NCBI GenBank assembly: GCA_016711045.1
Contig: JADJTT010000001.1
Location: 310,001 to 374,000, forward strand
Length of the DNA stretch: 64,000 nucleotides
Origin: Saprospirales bacterium
GTDB lineage: Bacteria; Bacteroidota; Bacteroidia; Chitinophagales; Saprospiraceae
Direction: 5' to 3'
Part shown: positions 62,682-64,000 of the stretch, in pieces
Layout of the letters: each line of letters begins with the position of its first letter
How positions within the stretch are numbered: the stretch's first letter is position 1
Made by a program: the position numbers and the translations under genes
The notes under the pieces: model-generated
Database searches by the model: none
What the model saw: the letters and a program-made list of their open reading frames with translations, nothing else
Told to the model about the DNA's origin: nothing

Positions 62682-63134
62682 ATGCGCGTACTTATTCAAC
62701 GGGTCAGTGAGGCTTCTGTAACAATCGATGGAGAAATCCATTCTCAGATTGACAAAGGCCTGCTTCTCTTTCTCGGAATCGAAGATGCAGATGGAGAAGA
62801 TGATCTTCAATGGCTGTGCAAGAAGATCGTCAATCTACGCATTTTCCCCGACGATCAAGGCGTCATGAACCGGTCTGTACTGGAAGCGGGTGGAGAATTC
62901 CTGGTGGTGAGCCAATTTACCCTGCACGCCAGCACGAAGAAGGGAAACCGGCCTTCCTATATCCGCGCCGCCCGTCCTGAGCACGCTATCCCGCTTTACG
63001 ATGCGTTTTGCCGGGAATTGGCCAAAGAATCCGGACATAATGTCCTGACCGGCGAATTCGGCGCCGATATGAAAGTAGGGCTCATCAACGACGGCCCTGT
63101 TACTATCTGGATTGACTCAAAGACCAAAGAATAA
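62682..63134 (+). CDS. dtd: D-aminoacyl-tRNA deacylase
   Basis: 150 residues, normal for DTD. It removes D-amino acids (and misloaded glycine) from tRNA. Family motifs: MRVLIQRVSEASVTIDG at the N-terminus, VVSQFTLHASTKKGNRPSY (catalytic Thr/Ser region), and the Gly-cisPro motif in LINDGPVTIWID. It is followed after five bases by the MazG-like gene, so they probably form a two-gene operon. Confidence 0.96.
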   Translation: MRVLIQRVSEASVTIDGEIHSQIDKGLLLFLGIEDADGEDDLQWLCKKIVNLRIFPDDQGVMNRSVLEAGGEFLVVSQFTLHASTKKGNRPSYIRAARPEHAIPLYDAFCRELAKESGHNVLTGEFGADMKVGLINDGPVTIWIDSKTKE

Positions 63135-63139
63135 CGACC

Positions 63140-63478
63140 ATGACCATCCGGGAAGCCCAAGATACGGTCGACCAATGGATACAAACCATTGGCATCCGCT
63201 ATTATAATGAATTGACCAATACTGCTGTCCTCATGGAGGAAGTGGGCGAGATGGCCCGCCTGTTGGCCCGTATTTACGGGGAACAATCCTTTAAAAAACC
63301 GGAGGAAGCAGCAAATGCCCCGGCCCAACTGGCCGATGAAATGGCCGATGTGCTGTTTGTCCTTATCTGCCTGGCCAATCAGACGGGCGTGGATCTGACT
63401 GAAGCACTGAAAAAAAATCTCGACAAGAAGACCCTCCGTGATGCCGACCGGCACCGGAATAATGAAAAATTGAAGTAG
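63140..63478 (+). CDS. MazG-like nucleotide pyrophosphohydrolase
   Basis: 112 residues, one all-alpha MazG-type domain. The metal-binding motif is seen as MEEVGEMARLL (EExxE-like) and, some 35 residues later, DEMADVLFVLICLANQTG (ExxD). Single-domain MazG proteins hydrolyse non-canonical or house-cleaning nucleoside triphosphates to monophosphates. The exact substrate is open. Coupled with dtd, it fits a quality-control pair. Confidence 0.9.
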   Translation: MTIREAQDTVDQWIQTIGIRYYNELTNTAVLMEEVGEMARLLARIYGEQSFKKPEEAANAPAQLADEMADVLFVLICLANQTGVDLTEALKKNLDKKTLRDADRHRNNEKLK

Positions 63479-63483
63479 CGATA

Positions 63484-64000
63484 TTATTTAAATGGCGAGT
63501 GTTCCTGATGATCGATCAACATCCGGCGTGCATAATAGATACTGACAGCCAGCACAACTACCGCCAGGATGATCAGCCAACTGTAAAGCGATTGGAGAAT
63601 GAAAAAATCGTAGGCCCCGTGTAACAGCGTTACCAGCAAAAACCCTTTAACGATCAATCCCAAACGCTTCTCCGGTTGAAACTTGGCCAGCCCAACGAAA
63701 TAACCTAAAATTATGGAAAAAGCGCCATGCGCCGGGACCGCGGTGAGGGCACGCACCAGAATGGTCTGCAAGCCAAAACTACCCGCATACAACACATTTT
63801 CAAGCGTAGCAAAGCCCATCCCGATCATCACCGAATACACGATCCCATCCATGGGTTCGTTGAATATGCGCAGTGAATAGGGGTAGACAAGCAGGACCAG
63901 CAATTTGGCTCCTTCCTCGACAAGTGCCACCGCTACAAAAGCAAACGCAATGGTAGCTATTATGTGGTTGGGCTGATCCCAGCCTGCATTAGCCGCCGCT
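63484..64000 (-). CDS. PrsW family intramembrane protease (5' end cut by window edge)
   Basis: At least 171 residues; the frame is open to the right edge, so the N-terminus is missing. The glutamate-type motif EExxK is seen in ALVEEGAKLLVL, followed by DGIVYSVMIGMGFATLENVLY (PrsW motif 2) and PAHGAFSIILGYF (His motif). Several membrane helices are present. PrsW cuts anti-sigma factor RsiW in Bacillus; the target here is unknown. Confidence 0.85.
   Translation of the reverse strand, partial: AAANAGWDQPNHIIATIAFAFVAVALVEEGAKLLVLLVYPYSLRIFNEPMDGIVYSVMIGMGFATLENVLYAGSFGLQTILVRALTAVPAHGAFSIILGYFVGLAKFQPEKRLGLIVKGFLLVTLLHGAYDFFILQSLYSWLIILAVVVLAVSIYYARRMLIDHQEHSPFK

Noticed and set aside
1..64000. 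tRNA, rRNA, CRISPR array, transposase, integrase or phage genes
   Set aside because: Read through all intergenic stretches on both strands; none was seen, and the gaps are mostly too short.

Overview
The window looks like a contiguous piece of a Bacteroidota chromosome, most likely from class Saprospiria (the Haliscomenobacter/Lewinella side of the phylum). The evidence for this is as follows. Promoters fit the Bacteroidota pattern TTG-N19..22-TAnnTTTG, and Shine-Dalgarno sequences are scarce. There is a TonB with FPGC and poly-proline tracts, a SprB-repeat surface protein with a T9SS-like tail, DUF4292 and DUF2279 proteins, and an iodotyrosine-deiodinase-like flavoprotein of the kind known from Haliscomenobacter. 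I see no rRNA, tRNA, CRISPR array, phage or insertion sequence. Genes are dense, on both strands, and mostly housekeeping.

Layout. 1-6.9 kb: DUF3109 protein (cut by the edge), a small secreted protein, a mitochondrial-type citrate synthase, gcvH-vanZ-tonB, a TPR protein and rpmH. 7-14.3 kb: long-chain acyl-CoA ligase, mfd and a YdbS/YdbT-like PH-domain pair. 14.3-20.7 kb: an S9 peptidase broken by a one-base frameshift, a UMF1-type MFS transporter, and a SprB/cohesin/dockerin-like surface protein broken inside its repeats. 20.7-28.9 kb: a minus-strand alpha-glucan cluster (glgB, a stand-alone glycogen-binding domain protein, a treS-maltokinase fusion, glgE). 29-35.6 kb: geranylgeranyl-reductase-like flavoprotein, an orphan LuxR-type response regulator, rnc, fabF, acpP and pyk. 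35.7-43.7 kb: an envelope-related operon (sugar nucleotidyltransferase, TPR protein, DUF4292 lipoprotein, EnvC-like protein), then hflX, an M29 aminopeptidase and a degenerate exonuclease-like protein. 43.6-48.3 kb: rfbA, a hypothetical protein, a metallophosphoesterase and ftsK. 48.4-57.3 kb: a thiamine-binding-like protein, an internally deleted class V aminotransferase, an ATP-grasp-like protein, corA, a PLP decarboxylase, an SDR, the deiodinase-like flavoprotein, an NRDE protein and a YtcJ-like amidohydrolase. 57.4-64 kb: CDF transporter, DUF2279 protein, SPFH protein, an HtrA-like protease without signal peptide, a MurU-like nucleotidyltransferase, a 41-residue membrane protein, dtd, a MazG-like protein and a PrsW-like protease (cut by the edge).

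The most interesting points are these. The TreS half of the TreS-maltokinase fusion has Ser where the GH13 catalytic nucleophile Asp should be, although its maltokinase half and the adjacent GlgE and GlgB look intact. This suggests a GlgE pathway fed by maltose rather than trehalose. Several leaders carry long hairpins of matching geometry, two of them bracketing glgE. mfd and the geranylgeranyl-reductase-like gene have GTG starts a few bases after a -7 element and may be leaderless. rfbA can only be complete if it starts at CTG. Three genes show decay: two frame breaks and one in-frame internal deletion.
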